Part shown: positions 1-13,190 of the stretch, in pieces
Layout of the letters: each line of letters opens with the position of its first letter
How positions within the stretch are numbered: the stretch's first letter is position 1
DNA from: Phymatolithon calcareum
Lineage: Eukaryota > Rhodophyta > Florideophyceae > Hapalidiales
Assembly: GCA_977006965.1 (NCBI GenBank)
Contig: OZ345379.1
Span: 1 to 64,000 of the forward strand
Length of the DNA: 64,000 nt
Reading direction: 5' to 3'
Program-made: the position numbers and the translations under genes
Notes under the pieces: model-generated
Databases searched by the model: none
What the model was told of the DNA's origin: nothing
What the model saw: only the letters and a program-made list of their open reading frames with translations

Positions 1-8
1 TTTTTCAT

Positions 9-1355
9 CTAGTCGGAATCTGGTTTGTACTGACAAGCAAGTACCACCAGTTTGCAGCGTTTCCAGTGAAGAAGTTGGATTCGAAGGATATTGAGTTGAA
101 CGGCGTTATTTCCCTTTAAGTGCGTTAGTTTCTTCATCGCGGGCAAGTCACCGAGAACAAAAGGAAGATGAACTCGTACTGTTATCAGTCTTCCGTCCCA
201 CAATTGCACAACTCTCCCCTTCTCGCTAAGGCTGAGGATTTCTTCGATAAATGGTTGAAGAAAAGAAGTCAAATCCGTTGGATCATTTGGACCCGGAATG
301 ATTATTAGCGGAAGAAAGTTACTCGCCTTGAAGCGCTCGGAGGGTGGTAGGTTGAGGACAGTGGCAATGACTGGCCAATACGTGTACTCGCTCGACTTGA
401 ATGGATTTACTCCATCCGCGGATAGTGTAAGAAAAATATCTTGCTTTGCTTTTGCCTCCCCACCAGGCCCTTGAAAAGCCTCTTTGAAAACAGATCCAGA
501 GAAAAAGTCGACGTACGTGGCACCATTATTGGCGCGAGAGGCCGCAAGACGTGCATGAAAGAAGTCATAGATCTGATGATAATTGGTTTCGCTTTGAAGT
601 CTTGGAAGCAATCGATCCCATACGGGCAGATATTCAAATTTTGGCAAGGAAGCGAGATGAGTTTTGCAATACGAGCAATTCTGCACGACCCCATCATCCT
701 TGACTTCGAGTGCCTGATGAAAAGCAGGGCAGGCAGGATGGATGCTTATGTCAATACCGGAGTCCCTTAGCAGCGCATTTCTCACGCCCTTTACAGTTGT
801 ATATCTCATTGAATAATGATCCTCTTCTGTTGCGGCGCGTATCAATTCGTCAACAAAAGAACCACTAGCGCAATGACGAATGCACATACCTAGGAGATCC
901 TTGTGTTTGTTCCAAAAGGCACTGAATCTGGGATCCGTGAACTCCAAGTGTGGTGAGACATCGAAATCAATGGTTTCATTAGATGGGAGTGATACAGGTG
1001 CGCTTGATTCATCTACTCCGTCAGGCGTACCACTGGAGAAGCCGAATCCTTGAGAAGATGAGGAATTGATGTCTGATATGCTCCTTGAAGAATTTAAAAT
1101 TATATTATCGGGCTCTGAGCTGCTTGTAGAGGTCTCCTGTTACTTCGATACTAAGGGTTGGAAACCCGGAAGCTGGTCTTCAGTTCTGATATCCCGGGAG
1201 AGCGGTACGAAATAACGGTTCATAGACTTATCCAGTCTCTTCTGGGCCAGGTCTCTGGGCCGCATTGTGCTTCGAAATGAAAGTAGTCTCCATTTCCCGC
1301 AATTGCAATTATATGAAGGATGACAAAGGTACCCCAACGGGAGTTTTGGAGCCAT
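9..1355 (-). pseudogene. tnp2/Plavaka-like (CMC/EnSpm) transposase fragment
   Basis: The main open stretch codes for about 312 residues and stays open upstream to about 1139. There an in-frame TAA (1140-1142) separates it from a further 71-codon stretch in the same frame reaching 1355. The recognisable core is the block LSADGVNPF followed by YWPVIATVLNLPP, FLPLIIIPGP and FLQPFIEEI. This is the signature of Transposase_21 (tnp2) proteins of CACTA/Plavaka DNA transposons, just before the catalytic region. A CxxC pair (NCSYCKTHL) lies upstream of it, as in the family. Family members are usually several hundred residues longer; here the frame stops soon after the signature, at position 9, so the catalytic part is missing. 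I read it as a dead fragment. The family call rests on motif recognition without a search. Confidence 0.7.
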
Positions 1356-4300
1356 TCAGCAGTCTGCTGTCGCCAACTTGGATGCTTCAAGTAATATTCG
1401 AACCTGTATTAAGGCAGAGCCAAAGACGATCTCTAAATATCCCTTGAGGAGAGCTTCGGCAAGGGTAGCGCGGCCACACACCTCGCGCGAAAGAGAATCG
1501 AGTAGAACGCGTCTTGCCCACTCGTGAAATTGCGCTATTGATACGAAAAATGGCTTACTGTCTCAAGTTTGCTATCTATTTTTCCGTGGAAATAATTACA
1601 TTTGGGTATTCTGTATTGCTATCTCAGGTTTTATTCGCATTGTTTCTTGATGAACCGAAAGTCCTTAGATTCTATTATTACAAGACTGCGTTGAAGCTCT
1701 AGTGAGGTTCGGTCTGAACCAAATTTACTCTTTTCATAAAACGAACTTTTTTAGTTCAAGGCTCTACTTCTGATATCTTTTTCTGAAGTCAATTACCTCT
1801 TTGACTTTCGAAGCGAAACCATCAAGCTTGGCCTTGTTTCAATGTTCCATTTTTCGCTCCCAAAACTCCAACAAATTTTATTGTGTGCTCGTGACTAAGT
1901 GGGCTTTTAGGTTGGACTGCAGTGTACGTGGAACTCGAGACAGTTATGAACTTTGCCGTCTCTTCAGCGACCGTTTTAAAAGTAATGTACAGAAATTCAC
2001 GGCGTAAACACCAGACGAAAATGTGGCACGCAGAACCGCAAAAACCGTTGAAAACCGCTTTCCCTCGTTAGCTCCACATTTCGCGAATATTAAAAGTCTC
2101 GAGTGAGAGCAAGATTCAGCCCTTACGAGAAGGTGGATAATTTTGCATACGTCCCCTGGCTAGAGTATTCATAGACCTGAAAAAGGAACGTTCTTCAATG
2201 TACGAATTCTGTGGTGTGAAAGGAAGTGGAGCAGCGGCATGTGTAAAAGTGAAATTCTCTTTTTACAATCTATTACTGTAAGCGCATGGTTTTTACTTAC
2301 CAAATGACCATGTGTAAAGTTAAGCCCATTCGTATGTAATCAGCGAAGATATGACGTTCTTTCCAAAACGCACTGTAGCGCTCCGCATCCTCATCTCGAT
2401 GTGGCATTTTGAACCGAAAACAAACCGTAAATATCGCTTTCAATAATGCTTCAGTTTAGTTGAACATATACTTCAAAAGTAGACAGCGCCAGCCCGGGTA
2501 GACCACTTTATCTGCTGTTTTTCTCCACCGAGACTGTAAGTAGGTAGGAGACACGAAACACATTTTATGAATTTCGATCAATACCGAGACTTCATGTATA
2601 AAGAGTACGACATTATGGTAGTTTCCGTACGGTTGTGAAACGAGCATCAAATTTTAGATACGAACATAGTTCATACCGTACATTGGTTATTGGAATTACA
2701 GGTCTACGGAATGAATCTCAGCGCTCACGGTTCTTGTATGCTACTGGAGAGCACTCTTTGTATGTCTCGAAACAGTAGGTACAATATTGGCAAGGTTCTG
2801 TCTTTAGGGAAGACAAGTCATGCTTCTAAAGTCCTGGATGAACTCGGAAAAAGAGCACTTTTTCTCAGAAATCCTTCCCGGAAGATGCTATTTGGAATCG
2901 ATACTGGCATCCAAACGCGGTTGTAGTAAATAAATCTCATTTTCTAGAGACGATACGCCGTTAACTGTTCTTGCGCCCAGAGGAGCATCTAAACAATACG
3001 AACCAGTATACGACTAGGCCCTGGGCTTTACGTTTCTGTTCCTGGGATACTGTCTAGGAACTATCAAAGGCCGCTTTTGTTACTACTCTACAGTAAAAGA
3101 GTAGTAATCATCCGATGATTGACCGGGTTTGCTTGTTTCACCTTGCAAAAGACGATTCACAGTATGGGTCGCATTTTCTCTGGTATAATTTTCATGGGTG
3201 CGACTTAAATCGTCTCCTTCCGGAAGATAGGCTAGACTACAATGCCATGTTCGACAGAAGGAACAGCTAATTTTCTGAATAAAAGAAGCCCATTTTTGAA
3301 AGGACCGCATGTGACCTTTTGACGCTATCGCTGGAAAAATTGAACTATTCCTGCTTTGAACAATCTATTCTAATACATTCTTAAAACCCAGAATCGTTTA
3401 ATTTTAAAAAAAGTCTTAGCTAATCTTTTTGCACTCTTCACATGCGCTCATTAAAGCGTAGAACTGCTTTCCAAATAATTGACATTGTGAATTACAGAGT
3501 GTCTGGACAAGCACGAGCAGAACGATTCTTTGTTCAGTGCTAACCCCCAGGATTGAATGAATACTAACAATATTACCCTCGGGAAGCTTCCGATTGCACA
3601 AGAATCAGAACGCTTTTGATGTGTAAATTGAATTCTTGCACTGTTAATTTCAGTGCGCCGTTCAGCGGGAATTGTAAGTTTTTATTAGAAGCCCTGAACG
3701 ACGGCACTCGCCAATTCTTGCTTGGTTCGTTCCTGCAGCGTTAGTGCTGCGGTGAAGAGTTGCAAGCTGGTGAAAGTTGGGAGCACGATGTACTCTGCCC
3801 TTTATTGAAAGCTAGGTCGTTCAGCTATTTAAGGTAGAAAAGCTGCTTAGACAGCAGGCAGTCTGTGCAGGAAGAACGCAGGCATCACAGCTGTTCGGAC
3901 AGATCATCAAGGTAATACCTTTCTGGGTAACAAGATAGCCGTTCGGGAAAAGTATTTCATTCCTGGGTGTAGATTGAGAAGTTGCTCAAAGAAAGAACAG
4001 TAAAAGTCAGAATTCAAATCGCGACCCAGAGCAGGGCCGAAATGGACCTCGATTCGGGGAATCCGAGAACCGCCTGACGCACTAACTGAAAGGCGCTGAT
4101 CATTGTGCATCACAAGTCGTGATGTGCAGCACCAATTCAAGAGAAGCTTCTCTTCGGTATCTTTACCGCAATGTAATCCCATTTCCCAACTACGATCATA
4201 TCACATTTTCATCTCTTCTGTTATCAGAGCAAGAGTCCCGATATTCTCCTTTCCGTCACTTATACGCTGACATTAGAGTCGCCCGTCTGTCTTCTGCATC

Positions 4301-5550
4301 ATAACGTTTTCTATTTCTAAGAAATCAAGACCAATGATTAAAGGCTTTGCCACTCGTCGATTTTCCATTCAAAAACTTCTTATGCATTTGAATGGCAATG
4401 ACCGGTGTGCGAATCAAGGATCTATTTGAGTAGGATTACAGTGTGTATTTTGTGTCGTACAAGCTATTATTTTTCGTATTACATATTGTTGGGAACCTAG
4501 GACACGGCATTTTCTAAACAAGGACTGTACTGACACTAGAGCATTTCCTTTCGTAAACCAATGGAGACTATAGAGGAGCAGACCCGGTCCTGCCATTTAA
4601 AGTCCAAAATATCAAAAGAACTATCCCCGCGTTACTCCTAGCCGTGTGAATAAGCAAGATTTATATCTTTAGCATACAGCCTTGAACGCAAGTAATGAGG
4701 GAAACTCCTCACATAGGAAACCAAGTAGGTTCGTGAACTTTACCATTGCATGGACACCACCGCCCCCTTCCACCGCATGAGAATACAGTTGCACTACTCG
4801 CGGTCGACTTGCCTGTACTCCTTCCACGCCGGTTTCAACATCTCTGCTAGCTTGTACATTGCATTTACGTATCCGTCTTCATCAATAACGCATGTGTAGA
4901 TCTCCACCACAAGAACGATAGTACAGTACATTTTTTAGATTCAAATATATTTCTAAATAAAATTCAGTGCGTCCCAGTCTTACGAATATACAGGAAAAGC
5001 TTCTTCAGTTGCTGCCTCGCAGTTTGTATACCGTGCAAGACAGAACTATACTGTAGTAACTACTTTAAAAAAATATTTCGCTGAGCTCATAAGTCTTTAT
5101 TTCGCATTTTTGAATGCAAAGTAAAAACAATTTATCGACAGAGCAAAGATCTACATCTAAAGGTTGTGCCAAGTTTTGTTTGGCATCACGGCGCGCGTTT
5201 TGTAAGCATAGACGAAATGAACATGTTCTCTTGTGCGGCATTTCGCGGTATCATCAGCTCTATTCACGGTTTTTTACAGTCACAATCTCAATCGGGCGCT
5301 GGTGCCACCTTTCCAATGGCAAATGTAGTTTAAGTTTGCCTCCAAAAGTAAACTTTGGGGAAGCATATTGACGCTTGTACAAAAATGATATCTATGTTTC
5401 TTTGCGGCCTCTCTATCGCACATCTATTTACTACACAAGAGTCTATCGAATCGCTCCCTATTCCAATGGCCTCTGTCTACTTTCCCATGTTTTTGCCTTT
5501 CCATACTATCCACCTCGACATTTAATTGCCAGAATACGAGGCGAAAAAGA
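1356..5550. other. gene-poor stretch, nothing recognised
   Basis: About 4.2 kb with only short open frames (under 95 codons) on either strand, none with a motif I recognise. Composition is AT-leaning and looks like decayed intergenic or transposon-derived DNA. Confidence 0.5.
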
Positions 5551-5806
5551 GTGCGCTCCTTGGACTTCTTTTAGATCTCTGGAGGAAATAAAAATTTCCA
5601 TAATGAGTTGAAAAAAGATATCCTTCAAAAAGTCAGTAGTCCGGTACAACAGAGTTTTTAAAAAAAGCTCCGACGTATCATTTCCTCGGCGAAAGAGACG
5701 TGCAGGATTTCAAGTGCAATTATTAACCGTTAAATGTATTGCGGTGTGCGACTCTTGTCATTTCCGCACAATTAAACTACAGAACCTGATAGTGCATATG
5801 ATTAAA
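5551..5806 (+). repeat. dispersed direct repeat, copy 1
   Basis: About 255 bp that recurs in the same orientation at 7594-7853. Shared landmarks are a GATCTCTGGAGGAAA block, CAGAGTTTTTAAAAAAA, and GTGTGCGACTCTTGTCATTT (GCGTGTGACTCTTGTCATTT in copy 2). Identity is roughly three quarters by eye. The roughly 2-kb spacing could suit old LTRs of a short element, but no coding domain lies between the copies. Confidence 0.7.
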
Positions 5807-6435
5807 ACCAGCTGTGTGAGGGACGCTGTTCTTTGGATCTCAAAAGGCACAGGAATTGCAATGCTCAAGGGTACTGTCAATGTCATAATCTCATAGATTA
5901 TTTCTCCTGTTTGTCCAGGAATTTGGGCGTCATTGTCTTCCTCCTCGTCCGTCACACTATGTTTCGAACCAGCTTCTTCCCGTTCCTATCTTGCAAGGCA
6001 AGAACAATAGGAGTTAAAGTGCTATTTAGTCTCCCGTTGCGTAGCTTGCCACATTAATAATAAAGTGCATTAGCTGGACTATACGCAAGGGAAATTTGAA
6101 ACAAACGAGGCTGTCGTAACTGATAAACAGCATAAAATATATTTGCTCATACGCAGTTCGAAAATTACCTCTAGACCTGACAAAATAGACCTGACTAATA
6201 TTAAATACGATTAAATTATGACTAAAATTAAATTAAATTAATTTAAAATTAAAGTTTTGTACGCCACGAGCAAGCCAACCCATTATATGCGGCTGCAACG
6301 TGTAAGGAGCCCCGTATAAGGAGCCGTATAAGGGGCAAATCAGCACTCAATTCCTAGCATCGTTATTGGATAAGATTGTTTTCTTCACAATTGATTGACC
6401 AGAAATTCACCCTTCTGAAAATCTGATTAGAACAC

Positions 6436-6742
6436 TAAGGGGATTAAAATTTCAAGTTATTTTTAAATAAATTAACAGATACAATCATGCTTGAAATAAG
6501 ATTTTGTCAGAGACGAGAGTGTAGCTTTCTTGAAATCTGCAAGATTATGTCGTTTTAAAAAATTGTATGCCAAAGAACTTCTAGACAATGTGTGAATGGC
6601 AAGAAGGGATTAAAATTTCAAGATGTTTGAAATAAATTAACTGATATACTCATGCTTGAAATATGATTTTGTCAGCAGTGAAAGTGTACCTTTCTGGAAT
6701 TCTGAAGGATGATATCGTTTTCAAAACTTCTTATGCTAAAAT
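6436..6742 (+). repeat. two-unit tandem repeat, about 166-bp period
   Basis: Two adjacent, diverged units begin GGATTAAAATTTCAAG at 6441 and 6607. Both contain AAATAAATTAAC, TCATGCTTGAAAT and GATTTTGTCAG in the same order. The offset is 166 bp. No coding potential is seen. It lies between the two copies of the 255-bp direct repeat. Confidence 0.75.
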
Positions 6743-7593
6743 CTCAGCGATATGATGTCTCCGTTAATTTTTCGAACATCGATTATCAAGCTGATTTTTG
6801 CGTTATTAAAGTATATCAAGATTTCCAGTCCGATATCAACTACTGTAATTTAATGACATCCATGTTTTCATAAGAGTTTTGCGTACGTATTCCACATTTA
6901 AACAAGCAAAATCGTTGACTATTCGAAGACTTTTCTGTCCTATCACACGTGTCAGAGTATGACTATGGAAAAATGTGAAAATTCACAAGTGTGCCCATGT
7001 GCAAGGTGATGACATTCGAACATTCTCGTGTGCCTTATTACACACTTATACACAAGCTTATGATCCCCCTCTAGTGCACTGCAACCGCCATGCAATAGCA
7101 TCCTAACCGAACAACGGGATGCCCGCATCCACCTTGTGAGGACGCCGAACATGTCCAATCACACCCCTAGAAATTGACTAACTCGAGACTATCAGACCAC
7201 CACTTACGCTCAGCGAGATCTTCAGCCACGTAGTATAGCCAAGTTCATCAAGTAGAGCAAAGGTATACCACACTTTTGTTCAACTCTTGCCTTCCCTGGT
7301 GTCGATCTAGGACGGAAAACTGGACCGGAGCAGAGCGCCTTATCATCGCGGTGTCGATACACGGGTTCACACGCTACGTCTCCAGTCTTCGTTTTCATTG
7401 ACCCACAAGTTCAGATTCACGGGCAAACCTCCTGCCGAATTTTCTTCAAAAAACTACATTGCTGGCAGACGGATAACTGTAATTGATATTATATCAAGCT
7501 TTGAGGCATAATATCAAAAGTGATATCAAGTTTCAGAGTTAGAATGTTGCTCATTCCTAATCAATTGGAACATTTCACGGCAGTGGACGAAAA

Positions 7594-7853
7594 GTGTTCG
7601 TTCCTTGGAATTCATTGGGATCTCTGGAGGAAAGAAGAATATTCGTAATGACTTGAAAAACAGTATGCTTCAAACAGATAGCAGTCCGGTGGGACAGAGT
7701 TTTTAAAAAAAACTTCGTCTTTTCCGCACCCCGTTGAACGGGAGGTGAAGTATCTCAAATGCCATTATTAGGACATAAATTGGTTGCAGCGTGTGACTCT
7801 TGTCATTTCAGCACAATAAAAGTACAATACATGATAACGTACATAATCGAAAT
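7594..7853 (+). repeat. dispersed direct repeat, copy 2
   Basis: Partner of 5551-5806 in the same orientation, with several small insertions and deletions. The best conserved parts are the run CAGAGTTTTTAAAAAAA and the block GTGTGACTCTTGTCATTT near the right end. Confidence 0.7.
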
Positions 7854-9017
7854 GGAATGTCGCGGTGCGAAGCTTCATATCTTCTGATTAGTACAGTCCT
7901 GAGACCGAGAAGGAAGTTGGGAAAGACTTAGAAGTCGAGAGCGAGCAGCAAATGATGAAGGATTGGCATATGATTCAGAAGATTGAAACAACACCGTCCA
8001 AAAAGACTCTCCAGCTAGAATGGAAAAAAGACGAAGAACGAATTCAAGGAAAATCCGCTCTTCGGCGTCGACCAAGACCCACTGGGTCCTTAACCTAAAA
8101 TGAAGCTATCATAGAAACCTATGTGCCAAATGGTTCATGGGAAGAATTCCAGGGAATCCATCACTTCTGGAAGACAAGCTTGGGCGGATACTATCGGTGC
8201 AATCTGGGCAATTTGTTCGTCGGGATAAGTGACCAATATAGCCTTCTGCTCGATTTCATCCGAGGCCACTTTTGCCACTTCTTCTCAGATATTGTGAAAA
8301 ATTAGAATTTTTCAGGTTCTGCTTCTATAGCGGAAGAAAGAAGGCGGTGATGATTCGTAGTCTATTGCGATGCTCAACGTTTTACATGCACCTAGTTCAA
8401 TATTAGCCTCTTTCACATTTCCAGTCCATCTGGCCTTGACAGGCGAAAATGAGCACCAGAGTGATTTTTATGGACTCCCGGAAAAAACCTTAAGATTTCC
8501 TTCATTCTAAACGGAATATATCTGCCAACAAGCGCATGAGATCGTGCTGACAGCACGACACTGAATGGTCTACCGAAACCGCGCTTTTTGCCCTAAAATC
8601 TCACACTTTTGCTGACATCGTCAATACTAACTGCAAATCTTGATGTCATAGATCAAGATTGTGCGTTTGCCCTATGACGGCTAATTGACATCATGTTTAA
8701 TTTATGGAGAGCGGCTTGAACTTCAGATTCTGATTTTGTACTACCGCACAAGTACTGGGCACAGCAAATGCTTATCCTCGCTCTATTTCAAAAGCTGAAA
8801 AGGCTATAAATAGGTAGCTAGGTTTCTGGTTAGGGTTAGTAGCGAATCCGGCTATCATGATAATAAAAATTGGGGCCAGCCCCGAGCTCTCACTGGGCGT
8901 GCACATCTGGCTTCGTCTACTTCAATACATCTCGTGTGCTGCTCTTCGATCAGCATGGCGAACTCTGCATCGGCAACTTCTTACCAGTAAAAAATTGCGA
9001 TACGGTCCATCTACTGG
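7854..9017. other. no gene recognised
   Basis: About 1.2 kb without a supported gene. Open frames are under 80 codons and carry no motif. Confidence 0.45.
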
Positions 9018-9310
9018 CACCTCAACCGCTCATCTCTGTCCCTTATATATAATAATCCTGGAAGTTCAATCTGTTTGTCGATCGGGATTTTGACTATCCG
9101 TCCCTATTCGTTGCTTTTTCGATACCATTCCTTCCTCCACTTGTTGTAAAGCTTTGTTAAGGTACTCTTCTTCTCTGAGATTTCCGATATACTTCGATAC
9201 CTTCTCCAGATCTTCTACTCTTTCTTGGTATTCTTCTGAGAGCTCAAGGTACTTCTTCCGTATTACCAGGGTTAAAGCGAACTTTTCGGCATGGTGCGCT
9301 CTACTACTAC
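9018..9310 (-). pseudogene. coiled-coil-like protein fragment, copy 1
   Basis: On the minus strand the sequence codes for a charged helical stretch, HHAEKFALTLVIRKKYLEL, then about 45 residues rich in E, K and Q with heptad-like leucines. The same block recurs at 10436-10776 in the same orientation with frameshifts, so the two are old copies of one element or gene. DNA similarity extends past the end of this frame (GGAAGTTCAATC and CTCAACCGC are shared), so the original coding region was longer. I do not recognise the family. A coiled-coil ORF1 of a retroelement is possible, but there is no supporting motif. Confidence 0.5.
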
Positions 9311-10435
9311 TCCAACAACGCAGAAGATGTGGAGGCGCACCAGGGAAGGTGGGCGGTACTACAGGCCTGGCGGATTGCATCCAGTTTGCGTTTTAGCCAT
9401 AGTACAGACCAGGGGAAGTCCCTTAACATTCCCGTGCACAGACCCTTTCGCAGAACTGACCGTACAGCATGTGCGGGTAATTATAGGATCAAGTGTCTCC
9501 AGTGCCCCAGAAGATCCTCCTGATCGCACTATTTGGCTGCACAACAAGTCCGAGATCGATTGACGTGGAAATATACGGAGTGACACCCACACGCTTCATA
9601 GCTCGGCTCTTAGCGGCGGTATCAGCTGCGGAGAGGAGATTGGCATATTTCGTTTTTCCTAGCCCTTGTCCCTACCGGCAGCCCTGCTCCCGCACTCCCC
9701 ACAGTAGTCGCCACAACATTATTCACCAGTGTTTGCTTCGCGCAGGTTGGACAGGGACGGGTTCCAACATTCAGTGTGAGCATAACGCTGGCAGCGATGC
9801 GTTCGCATATACCGGTCGGGGCAGGACGGCGTAGATAGAGCAAGATTGAGGTGGGGTTGTTCTTATGGCGAATGCAATTCTTCCCTATCAAGTTTCATCT
9901 TCATATGTGGGTGCGTCCGTATTTCTCGTCATCCTTCTCACATAACTCCCTTACACCGAGTTATTCGGTACCGGTGCCGTCGCACTCCATAGAGCGACAT
10001 TCTTTGCGCCGTTCTCAGCCGATGCGGCATCGCACTGGTGGGGAAGGTGAAAATTTGATGCTCACGTTGGTAGTTTGTCCGATCGGGGGTGGAATATTGT
10101 GCTGAAGCCGAAATACAATCACGCTCCGCGCCCAGTTATAGGGGATATCTGTTGATTTATTTTGAAAGCTCCTAAAACCTCAATCTGAGTAACATGGAAG
10201 CTTCTCGCTGTCTTCGATCTTCACCTCTCTAATAGCCTCCTAATATCTTCTCTACCCTAATTTCTCTTCCTTTTCGCCTCTTGTATGACTTTTGCTCTCG
10301 TGCTCCGTTTCTTGGTCCATCTTCATGGACCGGAGTGAGCGTTGAAGCACAACAAGCTCAAGCACAGCACCAATCCTAAAGTACTTGGCTAGAACTGAAT
10401 CTCTCGACAAAAGAGATCGGTTGAAAAGCAGTCTC
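9311..10435. other. spacer between the two coiled-coil fragments
   Basis: About 1.1 kb. Several overlapping open frames of 77-113 codons occur on both strands around 9290-10100, where GC is higher, but none shows a family motif and no one frame is favoured. It may be decayed coding sequence of the flanking element. Confidence 0.35.
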
Positions 10436-10776
10436 AGGCATCTCAACCGCGCAGCCCTGTATTTTATATGGCACTCCTGGAAGTTCAATCGGCTTGTCGA
10501 TCAGAACTTTAACTGTCTGTCCCTATTCTTCAAAATTGCATATTTTTGTTGTCTCCTCTAGGCGTTGCTTTTTGGATACCATTTCTTCCTCCGCTTTTTG
10601 CAAAGCTTCGTTAAGGTGCTCTTCGCCTCTGAGATGTCCGATATCCTCCGATACCTACTCCAGATCTTCAACCCTTCCTGGTATTCCTCTGCGAACTCAT
10701 GGCAATTCTTCCGTTCTACCAGGCTTAAGGCGAACCTTTCTGCATGGTGCACTCTCCTATTACAAAGTAAAATCAT
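10436..10776 (-). pseudogene. coiled-coil-like protein fragment, copy 2 (frameshifted)
   Basis: Second copy of the sequence at 9018-9310. The shared start reads HHAERFALSLVERK, and the similarity then jumps between frames, showing that indels have broken it. The flanking blocks GGCACTCCTGGAAGTTCAATC and GGCATCTCAACCGC match copy 1. Function unknown. Confidence 0.5.
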
Positions 10777-11384
10777 TTTCGATAATAAAAAGAAAACAAC
10801 TAATCAAAAATACTTTTTTTATAATTAGAGAATAAATGACGAAGTACCAAGTTCTATCATGTTCAAATTCAATCGTAGAAAATAAACAACGAATGAGTTG
10901 TTTTCACTTAAACAGTACCGGTGGGCGGTCGTTCAAGATTTTATCGATGGTATTAATGATCACAAAAATCCCACTGTGTCTCTGTTAGACCTGGTTTTGA
11001 TTTGAAAAGCTCATATATCTTTGGTATGGCAACGAAGGCCATTGGATTGAAAATGGCCTCCTTCAGTACATCGATATCCACCGTAAACCGGAGAAAGGTT
11101 GCGAGTTACACAATTCAGACTAAGGATGAAGTGAGATAGTGCTGCATCTTGATCTGGGGATCACGCAAGAGGGCTAGAAGCAAAACGATTTAAAAGGTGA
11201 AACTGCCCATGGTACAGTTGTACCGCGCCGTCTTGTAGCCACATACTCTGGTACAAGTCGCCTTCTCCTCCCGCATTTATTCTGCCTCGCGCTATAATCA
11301 TCGATGTTCAGTACTTCAAAAGGTATATTTGCTCAAAGGGCGGTGATGAAACCCACTTAACTCCCCGAAAAATGGAAAAGGTGG
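10777..11384. other. no gene recognised
   Basis: About 600 bp, AT-rich near 10,780-10,900 with runs of A and T. No supported gene or site. Confidence 0.4.
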
Positions 11385-11625
11385 CATGATGTCTACTTTT
11401 GCTGTTCAAAACAACTCCAGAGTCTGACAAGTCAAAGAATTAACCCTCGTGTGCTCATCATGTTGTACACTTGCTGGCGCCGCAATCAACATATATGGCA
11501 CTTCAACAGGTAGAAGCTGTTTTGCTAAGCATGGTGAAAACATCCGTGAGCTTGATGCTTTTGAGGAGCCTAATATTGGGTAGCTTTCGTTTGCAAAAAG
11601 AAATTGATTCTCATTCCCTCAATTA
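11385..11625 (+). repeat. dispersed repeat, copy 1 (5' flank of kinase-like family?)
   Basis: About 240 bp resembling 12663-12910 in the same orientation. Shared pieces include CTACTTTTG, GCTTGATGCTTTTGA (GCTTGACGCTTTTGA in the partner), GGCACTTC and TGCAAAAA. The partner lies directly upstream of a kinase-like N-terminal fragment, so this may be the old 5' flank of that gene family. The last point is inference. Confidence 0.55.
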
Positions 11626-11831
11626 TTGGAAAAGTGCCTCTTAATTGAGGGAAAATTCCCATCACATATACACCAGCCAAGCGTACTATCATAGCTTACC
11701 CTAGCCAAAAGTACTACTCATCCGATTGTTAAAGCAATCTATGCGAGAGTAAAATTCATTGCGCGCGCTACTATTCTTTAGATCATCGTCGCAATTAGAA
11801 TCTCTGTCATCGCACGCGGTATGTTCGATGA

Positions 11832-12105
11832 TCATAGACTGAGCCGTTTTGTCGATAAGGTTTCATTTCCCCTCGACAAGGTTGTCGATGTTGGGCCTCC
11901 CTCGTGTCTTCGAAAAGTGGCCAGTGTTACCGCACGAGGAGCACCGACGGACCAACATTTGGGAACGCAAGTAGAGCTTATTGTGCTTGCGACCCGGCTT
12001 ATCCACAAGTTCAAACGGCACCAAATCATACTGTTCTAGCTGGTCTCCAGTGACTGCAACATCCGCGATGCTGACCTCATGCTGCTTGGCCCACGTTCTC
12101 AACAT
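11832..12105 (-). pseudogene. zinc-knuckle-like fragment
   Basis: An open frame of about 80 codons contains RCSSCGNTGHFSKTRGRP. This resembles a CCHC knuckle (CxxC, then four residues and H), but the expected last cysteine is an arginine. Basic residues (KPGRKHNKLY) precede it. Such knuckles are common in transposases and gag proteins. The DNA around it is decayed with no longer frame, so it is probably a remnant of a mobile element whose family I cannot name. Confidence 0.35.
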
Positions 12106-12662
12106 CTATACGTTCCCGATCTAGTGCTTGTTCTACCATTTTAGCGACAGCCAATGCTGCAACAAGCGCATAGAAGCGTACAAAAGCGCAGAGACCAGTT
12201 GTTGCGCTTTGCCACGAGGTGGGCCATGCCCATCGACGTGTTGTAGGAGATCACGAAGTTGACAACGACGTCAAAGCTTGATTCAACGAAGTCTTCCACC
12301 TGTATCTAGAGCTCCTTTTCCATGATTTCAGAGTGGTTAGTGCTTCAAAACTCTGAGTTGAGCGTAGAAGACGAATACGACGATGTGCTTACAGTGCAAC
12401 GTCGCATTCGTTTCGGATGAGTAGTAGGTTTGGCTAGCGATGGCCATTTGCGTGGTTGTTACCTTGTTCTCTACTGCCCATCCATGGCTTCAGCGGGGCA
12501 TGACACAGCGAGTGAATTTAAATTTGCTGATCGATAAAGACGTCGATAACTCATTTGCCCCTCCCATTATTCGTTGACCTTCAGTCGCTCCAGAACTTAT
12601 GTTTACACTCGGGGGCGATTTTTGAATCCACTAAACTCGGATAAAAATAATAGGACGACTGC

Positions 12663-12910
12663 GGATATCATGATCACTACTTTTGGTGTGCAGAGCAGCT
12701 GCAGAGTTGGGATACTCAAGACGACGACCTTCGTTTGCTCAAATCACGTAATAGTCTTGACTGTGCCACAATATTCATTTGTGGCACTTCTACAGGAGAC
12801 TCTTTTTCACTATGAATGCTGAAGACATCGATGGGCTTGACGCTTTTGACGTGCTCGATAGCGAGTTCTTACATGTGCAAAAAATGAAATGAATCTCGTT
12901 CAGTCAATTG
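12663..12910 (+). repeat. dispersed repeat, copy 2, upstream of kinase fragment
   Basis: Partner of 11385-11625. It ends about 40 bp before the kinase-like fragment at 12949, so it is a candidate remnant of that gene's 5' flank. Confidence 0.55.
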
Positions 12911-12948
12911 AACGAATGAGGGAACTTTTCTCTAAATTAGACACTAGG

Positions 12949-13190
12949 TCCAGAAGGGTTTCTCGATGATCTGTCAAAATTTCATGCAGTATTCAAACTG
13001 AAGGACATGTTCGCCTTAGACGGGCGCAGTTTTTGCAGACTCCTTGACTTCATCACATTTCGCAATGTTTTGCTCGTTGATTTCAATGATGAAGAGGAAG
13101 ACTGCTTGAAGAAAATGCTTCCGCGTATCAAGCTCATAATACGCGCATGTTACGCGGAAGCTTATTCTCCAGCAGTCTTGCTCTTCGTCA
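12949..13190 (+). pseudogene. kinase-like gene, N-terminal fragment
   Basis: The DNA from GTCCAGAAGGG onward matches the intact gene at 48218-49276 from its codon 18 region. It includes the coding blocks for LKDMFALDGRSFCRLLD, VLLVDFNDEEEDCL and the next 20-30 residues, after which the match fades. No catalytic segment follows. An 11-bp perfect inverted repeat (GCTTCCGCGTA at 13117-13127 and its complement at 13151-13161) sits at the breakdown point. This is a truncated, non-functional member of the kinase family found five more times in this window. Confidence 0.8.

Noticed and set aside
8826-8840. Two TTAGGG-like units
   Set aside because: Only two units, far too few for an interstitial telomere.
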